From the NCBI GenBank assembly GCA_949752795.1, contig CATKHW010000008.1:2852001-2916000 (forward strand): DNA of 64,000 nt, read 5' to 3'. The translations under genes were made by a program, and so were the position numbers. Positions 30,401 through 42,477 of this stretch are shown here, in pieces. This DNA is from Hyperoodon ampullatus (lineage: Eukaryota > Chordata > Mammalia > Artiodactyla > Ziphiidae). Positions within the stretch are counted from its first letter, which is position 1; every line of letters starts with the position of its first letter. A model generated the notes under the pieces. That model did not search any database. It was not told the origin of the DNA and saw nothing but the letters and a program-made list of their open reading frames with translations.

Positions 30401-33400
30401 GCACAATGCTCCACAACCAATGTCATCACAATTCGCCATGCACTTGTCATCACAATGCTCAACATCCTTTTCATCAAAATGCTCCATAAACCTTGTCATC
30501 ACAATGCTCCATGCACTTATCAAAATGCTCTAGTACCACTGATATCTCAATGTTCCACCACTAGTCATCACAATACTCCCTCACCCCTGTCATCACAATA
30601 TTCCATGACCCCTGTAATCACAATTCTCCATGCCCTTGTCATCACAAAGCTCCATGACGCAGGTCATCAGAATGCTCCATGGCCTTCCCATCACAATGCT
30701 CCATGCCCTTGTCATCACAATGCTCAAACACCCCTGTAATCACAATTCTCCATGCCCTTCTCATCACAATGCTCCATGCCATTGACATTACAATCCTGCA
30801 TGATCTATGTATCACAGTGTTCCATGCCCTTGTCATCACACTGCTCCATGCCCACTCTCTTCACAATAATCCATGAAACTTTTCAGACCATTGCACCATG
30901 TCCTTGTCATCACAATGCTCCATTACCCCTGTCATAAGAATGCTCCATGTCCCCTGCCATCACAAGTTTCCACGGTCTTGTCATCACAAACCTCCATGAC
31001 CCTTGTCATCACAATTCTCCAAGACCCCTGTAATCACAAATCTCGATGCCCTTGTCATCACAAAGCTCCATGACTCATGTCATCAGAATGCTCCATGGCC
31101 TTCTCCTCACAGTGCTCCATGACCTTGTCATCACAATGTTCCATGCCCTTGTCATCACAATGCGCCATGCCCACTGTCATCAGAATAATCCATGAAACTT
31201 GTCAGACAAAGGTTCCATGCCACTGTCATCACAATGCTCCATGCCCATGTTATCACAATGCTCCATTACCCATGTCATCAGAATGCTCCTTGCCTTCAGT
31301 CATCACAATGCTTCATGACTTTGGTCATCACAATGCTCCATGCCCACTGTCATCACAATAATCCATGAAACTTGTCAGACCAATTGTCCATGCCCCCATC
31401 ACACAAGGCTCTGTGATCTTTGTCACCACAATGCTCCATGAATATTTCATCACAATGCTCTGTGTCCCTTGTCATCACCATGCTCCATGCCTTTGTCACC
31501 ACAATGCTCCATGACACTTGTCATCAAAATGCTCCATGCGCTTGTCAGCACAATGCTCCATGACCCCTGCCATCACAATGCTCCATGGCTCCAGTCATCA
31601 CAGTGCTTCATGACCTTTGTCAACACAGTTGTCCATGCCCTCTTCACACAAGGCTCTGTGACCTTTGACATCACAATGCTCCAAGACCCCTGTAATCACA
31701 AATCTCGATGCCCTTGTCATCACAAAGCTCCATGACTAATGTCATCAGAATGCTCCATGGTCTTCTCCTCACAGTGCTCCATGCCCTTGTCATCAGAATG
31801 CTCCAACACCCCTGGAATCACAATGCTCCATGCCCCTTTTCATCTCAATGCTCCATCAACCCTGTCATCCCAATTCACCATGCCCATCACCATAATATTT
31901 CATGCTTTTGTCATCACAATGAAATCAAAATGCTCAATGTCGTCTGTCATTAAAATGCACCAAATCCTTGTGATCACAATGCTCCATAACACTTGTCATC
32001 ACAATGCCCCATGACGCTGGTCATCACAATTATCCATGGTCTTCTCTCACAATGCTCCAAGCCCTTGTCATCACAATGCTCCGTTACATTTGTCATCACA
32101 ATCCTCCATGACACTTGGCTTCACAATGCTCCATGCCATTGTCATCACAATGCACAATGACATATGTCATCACAATGCTCCCTGACAACTTTCTTCACCA
32201 TATTCCATGACCTGGTCATATTAATGCTCCATGCCGCTGTCATCACAGTGCGCCATGCCCACTATCATCACAATAATCAGTGAAAGTTGTCAGACAGATG
32301 CTCCATGCTCCTGTCATCACAATGCTCCATGCCCTTGTCATCACAATTGTCCGTGACTCGTCATTACAATGCTACATGACCTTTGTCCTCACAATCGTCC
32401 ATAACCTCGTCATCACAGGGCTCTGTGAAATTTCTCACCATAATGCTCCATGAACTTTTCATCACAATGCTCCAAGCCTTTGTCAGCAGAGTGCTCCATG
32501 ACCCTTGTCATCACAATGCTCCATGGGCTTGTCAGAACAATGCTCCATGACCCATGTCATCACAATGTGCCATGCACTTGTCATCACAATGTTCCACAAC
32601 TTTGTCATCACAATACTCTATAAACCTTGTCATCACAAAACTCCATGCACTTCATATCAAAATGCTCTTTCACCGTTGATATCAAAATGTTCCATCACTA
32701 GTCATTGCAATACTCCTTCACGCCTGTCATGACAATGTTCCACATGCTTCTCATCACAAGGCTCCATGACCCTTGTCATCACAATGCTCCAAGACCCCTG
32801 TAATCACAATGCTGCTTGGTCTTGTCATCACATAGCTCCATGACGCTTGTCATCAGACAGCTCCGTGGCTTTAGCATCACAATGCTCCATGCCCTTTTCA
32901 TCAAAATGCTCCAAGACACCTGTAATCAAAATGCTCCATGCCCCTTTTCATCTCAATGCTCCATGAACTCTGTCATCACAATGAACCTTGCACATCATCA
33001 TAATGCTTCATGCTTTTGTCATAACAATGAAATCAAAATGCTCCATAAACACTGTCATCACAATTCTCCAAACCCTTGTGTTCACAATGTTCCATAATAC
33101 TTGTCCTCAAAAATCCCCATGACGCTCGTCTTAACAATTATCCATGGTCTTCTCATAACAATGCTCCATGACCTTTTTCATCACAATGCTCAATACACTT
33201 ATCATCACAATGCTCCCTGACAGTTGTCATCAGTATGCTCCTTGAACCCTGTCATGACAAGGCTCCATGCATTTTTCATCACAATGATCCATTCCCTTTT
33301 CATCACAATGCTCCAAGACCCCTGTAATCACAATGCTCCATGCCCTTGTCATCACAATGCTCAAAACCCTTGTGATCACATTGTTCCACAACACTTTTCA

Positions 33401-34522
33401 TCACAACACTCCATGATGCCTGTCATCACAATACTACATGCCCGTGTCATCACAATTCTCAATGAGCTTTGTCATCAAAATGTTCAATACACTTGTCATC
33501 CCAATGCTCCCTGACACTTGTCGTCAGAATGCTCCTTGAACCCTGTCATGAAAAGGCACCATACATTTTTCATCACAATGCTCCATGTCCTGTTCATCAC
33601 AATGATCCATGTCATTGTCATCACAATACTCCACAAGCTTGTCATCATTATGTTGCATGACCCTTGTCATCACAATGCTCCATGACCCCAGTCATCACAA
33701 TGCTCCGTGACTCCAGTCATCCCAATGCTTCATGACATTTGTCATCACAATGGTCCATGCCCTCGTCATCACAAGGCTCTGTGACATTTGTCACCACAAT
33801 GCTCCATGAACTTTTCATCATAATGGTCTCTGACCGTTGTCATCACAATGCTCCATGCCTTTCTCAGCACAATGCTCCATGACCCTTGTCATCACAATGT
33901 TCCATGCGCTTGTCATCAAAATGCTCCATTACCTTTGTAATCACAATCCTCCATGACATTTGGCATCACAATGCTCCATGGCATTGTCATCACAATGGGC
34001 CATGACATATGTCTTCACAATGCTCCCAGACACCTGTCTTCACAATAATGCATGAGCTTCTCATCACAATGCTCCATGCCCTTTTCATCACAATGTGCCA
34101 TTCCCAGTGTCATCGAAATAATCCATGAAACTTGTAAGACCAATGTTCCATGCCCCTGTCATCAAAATGCTGCATGCCCTTGTCATCACAATGCTCAATG
34201 ACACGTCATCACAATGCTCCATGACTCCTGTCATCACAATGCTTCATGACCTTTCTCATCACAATGGTCCATGCCCTCGTCATCACAAGTCTCTGTGACC
34301 TATGTCACCACAATGCTCCATGAACTTTTCATCACAACGCTCTGTGACCTTTGTCATCATAATGCACTATGTGTTTCTCAGCACAGTGCTCCGTGACCCT
34401 TGTCATCACAATGCTCCATGCACTTGTCATCAAAATGCTCCATGATCTTTGTCATAACCAAGCTCCATGACCCTTGGCATCACAATGCTCCATGCGCTTG
34501 TCATCAAAATGCTCCATGATCT

Positions 34523-35118
34523 TTGTCATCACCAAGCTCCATGACCCTTGGCATCAGAATGATCCATGCCATTGTCATCACAATGCTTCCTGAAGCCTCT
34601 CATCACATTGCTTCCATGTCCTTATCATCACAAAGCTCCACGATGATTGTCATCAAAATGCACGATTCCCTTCTCATCACAATGTTCCATGAACTTGTCA
34701 ATACAATTCTCCATGACCCATGTATCACAGTGTTCCTTTCCCTTGTCATCATAATGCTCCATGCCCACTCTCATCACAATAATCCATGAAAAGTTTCAGA
34801 CCAATGCTCCATAAACTTGTAATCACAATGCTCCATTACCCCTGTCATGAAAATGCTCCATAACCCCTGCCATCAAAATGTTCCACGGCCTTGTCATCAC
34901 AAGGCTCCATAACCCTTGTCATTACAATGATCCAAGACCCCTGTAATCACAATGCTCCATGCCTTTGTCATCACACAGCTCAATGACGCATGTCATCAGA
35001 ATGCTCCATGGCTTTCTCATCACAATGCTCCATACCCTTGCCATCACAATATTCCATTACCCCTGTCATAACAATGTTCCATGACCACTGTCATAATGAT
35101 GTTCCACGGCCTTGTCAT
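34523..35118 (+). repeat. Long-range duplicated segment, partner at ~23,861-24,457
   Basis: Downstream partner of the 23.9-kb segment. It is preceded at 34,425-34,565 by a local 74-bp duplication (three monomers): a monomer group beginning CAAAATGCTCCATGATC occurs at about 34,431 and again at 34,505. That local duplication is absent from the 23.9-kb partner, so it arose after the longer copy event. Confidence 0.72.
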
Positions 35119-35753
35119 CACAGTGCTCCATGAAACCTGTCATCACAATGCTCCGTGACTCCAGTCATCACAGTGCTTCATGAACTTTGTCATCACAATG
35201 GTCCATGCCCTCATCATCACAATTCTCTGTGACCTTTGTCACCACAATGCTCCATGAACTTTTCATCACAATGCTCTCTGACCATTGTCATCACAATGCT
35301 CTATGCCTTTCTCAGCACAATGCTCCACGACACTTGTCATCACAAAGCTCCATGTGCTTCTCAGCACATTGGTCCATGACCCATGTTATCAAAATGTGCC
35401 ATGCGCGTGTCATCACTGTCCTCCACAACATTGTCATCACAATGCTCCATAAACATTGTCATCAATATGCTCCAGGCACTTGTCAACAAAATGCTCTCTC
35501 ACAACTGAAATCACTATGTTCCATCACAAGTCAGCACAATACTCCCTCACCAGTCATCACAATGTTCCATGACCCCTGTCATCACATTGCTCCATGCACT
35601 TATCATCACAATGTTTGATGACCCCTGACATCACAATGTTCCATAACCCCTGTCATCAAAATGCTCCATGACCCTTTTCAGCAAAATGCTCCATGACCCC
35701 TGACATCACAATGTTCCATAAACCCTGTCATCAAAATCTTCCATGACCCTTTT

Positions 35754-36912
35754 CATCAAATTGCTCCATGACCCTGTCATCACAATGCTCCCTTCCCTTC
35801 ACAACACAGTGCACCACGAACTTGTCATCAAAATGCTCCATGACATTTGTCGTCACACATCTCCATGACAATTGGCATCACAATGCTCCATGTCATTGTC
35901 TTCACAATGCTCCATGAACCATCTCATCACATTGTTCCATGCCCTTGTCATCACAAAGCTCCATGACGCTTGCCATCACAATGCTCGATGCCCTTCTCAT
36001 CACAATGCTCCATGTCCTTGTCATTATAAGCCCCCATGACCCATGTATTACAGTGTTCTGTGCCCTTGTCATCAAAATGCTCCATGCCCACTCTCATCAC
36101 AATAATCCATGAAACTTTTCAGACACATGCTCCATGCCCTAGTCATCACAGTGCTCCATTACACCTGTCATAACAATGCTCCATGACCCCTGCTATCACA
36201 ATGATCCACGGCCTTTTAATCACAAGGCTCCATGACACTTGTCATCACAATGCTCCAAGACCCATGTAATCACAATGCTCCATGCAATTGTCATCACAAA
36301 GCTCCTTGACGCATGTCATCAGAATGCTCCATGGCCTTCTCAGCGCAATGCTCCATGCCCTTGTCATCACAATGCTCCAAGACCCCTGTATTCACAATGC
36401 TCCATGCCCTTGTCATCAAAAAGCTCCATGACGCATGTCATCAGAATGCTCCTTGGCCTTCTCATCACAATGCTCCATGCCCTTGTCATCACAAAGTTCC
36501 AAGATCCCTGTAAACACAATGCTCCATGCCTCTTTTCATCAGTATGGTCCATGAGACTTGTCATCACAAGGCTCCATGGTCTTCTCAACACAATGCTCAA
36601 GGACTTTGTCATCACAATGCTTCACGACCTTCTCATCAAGATTCGAAATGGCACTTGTGATCATAATGTTCCAAGTCCTAATCATCACAATGCCCCATTA
36701 TCTGTCATCACATTCCTCCATGACACTTGGCATCACAATGCCCCATGCCATTGTCATCGCAATGGAACATGACATATGTCATCACAATGCTCCCTGATAC
36801 CTGTCTTCACAATACTCCATGACCTTTTCATCACAATGCTCCATGCCCATGTCACCACAATCCGCCATGCCGAATGTCATCACAATAATCCATGAAACTT
36901 GTCAGACCAATG
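35754..36912 (+). repeat. Long-range duplicated segment, partner at ~3,480-4,640
   Basis: Downstream partner of the 3.5-4.6 kb segment. The match includes rare variants such as CTCCCTTCCCTTCACAAC at 35,789 (3,515 in the partner), which makes chance similarity between monomers unlikely. The intervening 31 kb is satellite of the same family. Confidence 0.7.
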
Positions 36913-38044
36913 CTCCATGCACTTGTCATCACAATGCTCCATGCCCTTGTCATCACAATTCTCCATGACCCCGCACATCATAATTCTCCATGAATCCAGT
37001 CATCACAATGCTTTATGACCTTTGTCATCACAATGGTCCATTCCCTCATCATCACAGTTCTCTGTAACACGTTTCATCACAATGCTCCATGCCTTTGTCA
37101 GCATAATGCTCCATGACCCTTGTCATCACAATGATCCATGCGCTTGTCAGCACAATGCTCCACAACCTTATCATCACAATGCTCCATAAACCTTGTCATC
37201 ACAATGCTCCTTGCACTTCTCATCTAAATGCTCTCTCACCACTGATATCACAATGTTCCATTACTATTCATCACAATACTCTCTCACCCCTTTCATCACA
37301 ATGTTCCATGACCCCTATCATCAAAATGCTACATGCCCTTATCATCATAATGCTCGATGACCACTGACAACACAATGTTCCAAAACCCTGTCATGAAAAT
37401 GTTCCCTGACGATTTTCATCAAATTGCTCCATGACCCTGTCATCACAATGCTCCCTGCGTTTCTCATCACAATGCACAACGCTCTTTTCATCAAAATGCT
37501 CCATGACCTTTCTCATCACAAACTCCATGACCCTTGACATCACAATGCTCCATGCCATTTTCATCACAATGCTCCATGAAACCTATCATCACATTGTTCC
37601 TTGCTCTTGTCATCACAAAGCTCCATGATGCTTGTCATCACAATGCTCGATGCCTTTCTCATCACAATGATCCATGCCCTTGTCATTACAATCCTCCATG
37701 ACCCATGTATCACCGTCGTTCTGTGCCCTTGTCATCACAATGCTCCATGCCCACTCTCATCACAATAATCCATGAAACTTTTCAAACAAATACTCCATGC
37801 CCTTGTCATCACAATGCTCCATTACCCCTGTCATAACAATGCTCCATGACCCCTGCCATCACAATGTTCCACGGTGTTGTCATGACAAGGCTCCATGACC
37901 CTTGTCATAACAATGCCCCAAGACCATGTAATCACAATGCTCCATGCCCCTTTTCATCAGAATGCTCCATGAAAGTTGTCATCACAATGCTCCAGGACAT
38001 TGTCATCCCAATGCTCCATTCCCTTGTCATCACAATGCTCCATG

Positions 38045-39370
38045 AGCCCTGCCATCACAATACTCAAGGAATATTGTCAGCTCAGTGCTCCATGAAATTC
38101 TGATCACAATGCTCCATGACCCCTGTCATCACAATGCTCCATGACCACTGTCATCACAACGCTCCATGACACCAGACAACACAATGATCTGGGAATCTTT
38201 TTATCGAAATGCTCCATGACCCTTGTCATCACAATGATCCATGCCCTTGCCATCCCGAAGCTCCATGACCCCTGTAATCACAATGCTCCATGACGCTTGT
38301 CATCACAATGCTCCATGACACTTGTCATCAAAATGCTCCATACATTTGTCAGCAAAATGCTACATGACCTTGTCATCACAATGCTCCATGTGCTTGTCTG
38401 CACAATACTCCATTCCCATTGTCATCAAAATCCTCCATGAACCTTGGGTTCACATTGCTTCATGCCCTTGTCATCACAATGATCCATGCTCCTTGAAATG
38501 AAAATGATACATGACTTCTGTCATCACAATGCTCCAAAGCCTTGTGATCACAATGTTCATAACACTTGTCATCATAATGCTCCATGATGCCTGTCATCAC
38601 AATGCTCCATGACCTTTGTCATCACAATGCTCAATACACTTGTCATCACAATGCTCCCTGAGTCTTGTCATAAGAATGCTCCTTGAACACTGTCATAAAA
38701 AGGCACCATGCCTTTTTCATCACAATGCTCCATGCCCTTTTCATCAAAATGTTCCATGCCATTGTCATCACATTACTCCACAAGCTTGTCATCAGAATGG
38801 TCCATGACCCTTGTCATCACAATGATCCATGACACCTGTCATCACAATGCTCCATGCCTCTTGTCATTACAGTGCTCCATGACGATCCTCATCACAATTA
38901 TCCATTGTCTTCTCATGACAATGCTCCACGGTCTTGTCATCCCAATGCTCCATGCCCTGGTCATCACAATTCTACATGTCCTTTTCATCACAATGCTCCA
39001 TGACACTTCTCATCAAAATGTTACATGCTCTTGTCAATACAATTCTCCATGCACTTTTCATCGCAATGCTCCATGACCCCTGTCATAGAAAGCTCCATGC
39101 GCTTGTCATCACAATGCTTCACGACCTTGACATCAAAATTCTCAAAGGCCCTTGTCATCACAATGCTCCATGATGTTGTCATCACAATGCTTCATGACCT
39201 TGTCATCACGAAGCTCCAAGCCCTTGTCATTACAATGCTCCATTACCTTTGTCATCACAATCCTCCATGACACTTGGCATTCCAATGCCCCATGCCATTC
39301 TCATCACAATGGACCATGACATATGTCATCCCAATACTCCCTGACACCCGTCTTCACAATACTGTATGAC
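38045..39370 (+). repeat. Long-range duplicated segment, partner at ~21,780-22,990
   Basis: Partner of the 22-kb segment with the same rare monomer order. The CTTGGGTTCACATTGC variant lies near 38,445 here and near 22,121 in the partner. It differs by scattered substitutions and by about two monomers of length. Confidence 0.7.
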
Positions 39371-40977
39371 CTTGTCATCACAATGCTCCATGCCCTTGTA
39401 ATCACAATGTGCAATGCCCACTGTCATCACAATAATCCATATAACTTGTCAGAGCAATGCTCTATGCCCATGTCATCACAATGCTCCATTCCCGTGTCAT
39501 CACAATGCTCCGTGACTCCAGTCATCACAGTGCTTTATGAACTTTGTCATCACAATGGTCCATGCTTTCATCATCACAAGTCTCTGTGACTTTGTCACCA
39601 AAATGCTCCATGAACTTTTCATAACAATGCTCTCTGACCCTTGCATCAAAATGCTCTATGCCTTTCTCAGCACAGTACTCCATCCCCCTTTTCATCACAA
39701 TGCTCCATGTGCTTGTCAGCACATTGCTCCATGACCCATGTTATCACAATGTGCCATGCGCTTGTCATCACAATGCTCCACAACCTTGTCATCACAATGC
39801 TCCATAAACCCTTGTCATCACAATGCTCCATGCACTTCTCAACAAAATGCTCTCTCACAACTGATATCACTATGTTCCATCACTAGTCATCACAATACTT
39901 CCTCACCACTGTCATCACAATGTTCCATGACCCCTGACATCACTATCTTCCATAACCCCTGTCATCAAAATGCTCCATGACCCTTTTCAGCAAAATGCTC
40001 CATGACCCCTGACATCACAATGTTCCATTACCCATATCATCAAAATCTTCCATGACCCTTTTCATCAAATTGCTCCTCGACTCTGTCATCACAATGCTCC
40101 CTGCCCTTCAAAACACAATGCACCACGCCCTTGTCATCAAAATGCTCCATGACATTTGTCGTCACATATCTCCATGACCCTTGGCATCACAGTGATCCAT
40201 GCCATTGTCATCACGATGCTCCATGAACCCTCTGATCACATTGTTCCATGCCCTTGTCATCACAAAGCTCCATTACATTTGTCATCACAATGCTCGATGC
40301 CTTTCTCATAACAATGCTCCATGTCCTTGTCATTACAATCCTCCATGACCCATGTATCACAGTGTTCCGTGCCCTTGTCATCACAATGCCCCATGCCCAA
40401 TCTCAACACAATAATCTATGAAATTTTCAGACCAATGTTCCATGCCCTTGTCATCACAATGCACCATGACGCCTGATATCACAATGTTCCATAACCCCTG
40501 GCATCAAAATGCTCCATGACCCTATTCATCACAAAGCTCCATGACCACTGACATCGCAATGTTCCATATCCCCTGTCATCAAAATGATCCATGACCCTTT
40601 TCAACAAATTGTTCCATGACCCTGTCATCACAATGTTCCCTGCCCTTCTCATCACAATGCACAACGCCCTTGTCAACAAAATGCTCCATGACCTTTGTCA
40701 TCACAAAGGTCCATGACTCTCGTCATCAAAATTTTCCATGGTCTTCTCATCACAATGCTCCATGACCTTTGTCATCACAATGCTCAATACACTGGTCATC
40801 ACAATGCACCCTGACACTTGTCATCAGTATGCTCCTTGAACCCTCTCATGACAACGCTCAATGCCTTTTTCATCACAATGATCCATGCCCTTTTCATCAC
40901 AATGCTCCATGCCATTGTCATCCCTATACTCCACAAGCTTATCATCAGAATGCTCCGTGACCCTTGTCATCACAATG

Positions 40978-41065
40978 CTCCATGACCCCTGTCATCACAA
41001 TGCTCCATGACCCCTGTCATCACAATGTTCCATGACCCCTGTCATCACAATGCTCCATGACAACT
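40978..41065 (+). repeat. Run of near-identical canonical 25-bp monomers
   Basis: Three to four successive monomers read CCATGACCCCTGTCATCAC with almost no variation, which is rare here: elsewhere adjacent monomers usually differ at several positions. Just downstream, at 41,177 and 41,201, the variant TCCATTCCCTGGTAAT is doubled with a 24-bp offset. Both point to very local recent expansion. Confidence 0.8.
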
Positions 41066-42089
41066 GTCATCAGAATGCTCCATGCCCCTTGTCATTACAG
41101 TGCTCCATGAGGCTCGTCATCACAGTTATTCATGGACTTCTCATCACAGTGCTCCATGGTCTTGCTATCACAATGCTCCATTCCCTGGTAATCACAATGC
41201 TCCATTCCCTGGTAATAACAATGCTCCATGTCCTTTGTCATCAGACTTCTCCACGTCCTTGTCATCACAATGCTCCATGACAGTTCTCATCACAATGTTA
41301 CATGCACTTGTCATCAAAATTTTCAATGAAATTGTCATCTCAATGCCATATGACCCCTGTCATAACAAGCTCCATGCCTTTGTCATCAAAATTCTTCACG
41401 ATATTGTCATCAAAATTCTCAATGTCTGTTGTCATCACAATGCTCCATGCCCTTGTCATCACAGTGCTCCATGACCCTTGTTATCACAGTGCTCCAAGCC
41501 ATTGTCAACACAATGCTCCATTACCTTTGTCATCACAATACACAAAGACACCTGGCATCACAATGCCCCATGCCATTGTCATCACAATGGGCCATGACAT
41601 ATGTCATCACAATACTCCCTGACACCTCTCTTCTCAATAATCTATGACCTTCTCATCACAATGCTTCATGCCCTTGTCATCACAATGCGCCATGCACACT
41701 CTCATCACATTAGTCCATAAATCTTTTCAGAGAAATGCTCTATGACCCTGTCATCACAATGCTCCATGCCTTTGTCATCACAATGCTCCATGACACTGTC
41801 ATCACAATGCTCCGTGACTCGTCATAACAATGATTCATGACGTTTGTCATCACAATGGTCCATACCCTCATCATCACAAGTCTCTGTGACTTTGTGACCA
41901 CAATGCTCCATGAACTTTTCATCACAATGCTCTCTGACACTGGTCATCACCATATTCTATGCCTTCCTCAGCACTATGCTCCCTGACCCTTGTCATAAGA
42001 GTGCTCCATGTACTTGTCAGCACATTGCTCCATGACCCCTGTTATCACAATGCTCCATGCGCTTGTCATCAATATGTAACCAAGTTGAG

Positions 42090-42395
42090 GTTATTGTAAT
42101 CAGTGCAGCCCTAAATTTTTGGGTGGCTATGTCTTATTGATTTTCAGTTTTCCCAAGGTATATTCCCTAGACTGGAAGTGCCCTGGGATCTGTAACTCGG
42201 TTGTTTACATGTTTTAGGGAACACAATTAACTCCTCCAGAGAGGCAGTTGGCAATTTACATCTTGCCCATCAGCAAAACTAGGCTCCATTTTCTCCAGGG
42301 CCTGTCTTGCGTTTCTAGTTTTTACACATTTTGCGGATGTCCCTTTTGACCGGTGGGAAGTGATACTTCTTTGTAGTGCAGATTTGCATTGCCCG
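42090..42395 (-). pseudogene. Decayed L1 ORF2 C-terminal remnant, unit 1
   Basis: On the minus strand from about 42,389 the translation begins MQICTTKKYHFPPVKR. This fits the MQI.TT..YH..PV pattern found near the C terminus of mammalian L1 ORF2 proteins, the region after the reverse transcriptase domain. Further on, in another frame, comes VNCQLPLWRS, matching the C...QPLWR pattern of the same region. The frame changes between the two, so the remnant is broken. It is cut at the array junction, so the very end of ORF2 is missing here. No catalytic domain is present. The assignment is from family knowledge; a protein search against L1 ORF2 would settle it. Confidence 0.75.
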
Positions 42396-42403
42396 CTTGC
42401 TCG

Positions 42404-42477
42404 CTTGGCCAAAAAGCGCGTATGCGTTTTCTCCAGAATATATTCAGGAGAAAACGCATACGCCCTTTTTGGCCAAG
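42404..42477. repeat. 74-bp palindrome, unit 1
   Basis: Two 37-bp arms meet with no spacer at 42,440/42,441. The left arm begins CTTGGCCAAAAAG and the right arm ends CTTTTTGGCCAAG; 35 of 37 positions are complementary, and the centre is CAGAATATATTC. It could form a long hairpin or cruciform. It lies where recognisable L1 sequence stops. Confidence 0.95.

Larger units (their letters stand above)
1..42075 (+). repeat. 24/25-bp satellite array, left arm
   Basis: The whole stretch is a direct tandem array of a degenerate monomer with core GTCATCACAATGCTCCATG and a C-rich linker (ACCCCT, ACCCTT or CCCTT), giving 25 or 24 bp. No other sequence interrupts it. Neighbouring monomers differ at several positions, while monomers hundreds of bases apart can be near identical, so the array is organised in higher-order modules and not as a simple homogeneous run. 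Polarity is constant and the plus strand is C-rich and G-poor. The open frames in it have repeating SSQCSM, HHNAP and ITMLH words, which are simply the three frames of the monomer; there is no plausible gene. I do not recognise this satellite by name. The array runs off the left edge of the window. Confidence 0.97.

Noticed and set aside
40978..41065. Nuclear-receptor half-site (AGGGTCA on the minus strand) in the monomer
   Set aside because: A 6-7 bp word in a simple repeat is expected by chance and nothing else supports regulatory use.
1..42075. CRISPR array
   Set aside because: Direct repeats of 24-25 bp with no spacers between them; the repeats abut, and the setting is mammalian satellite.
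42404..42477. Rho-independent terminator or microRNA precursor
   Set aside because: A spacerless 74-bp palindrome in a mammalian satellite, with no loop and no sign of expression; a bacterial terminator does not apply and a microRNA hairpin would need a loop.
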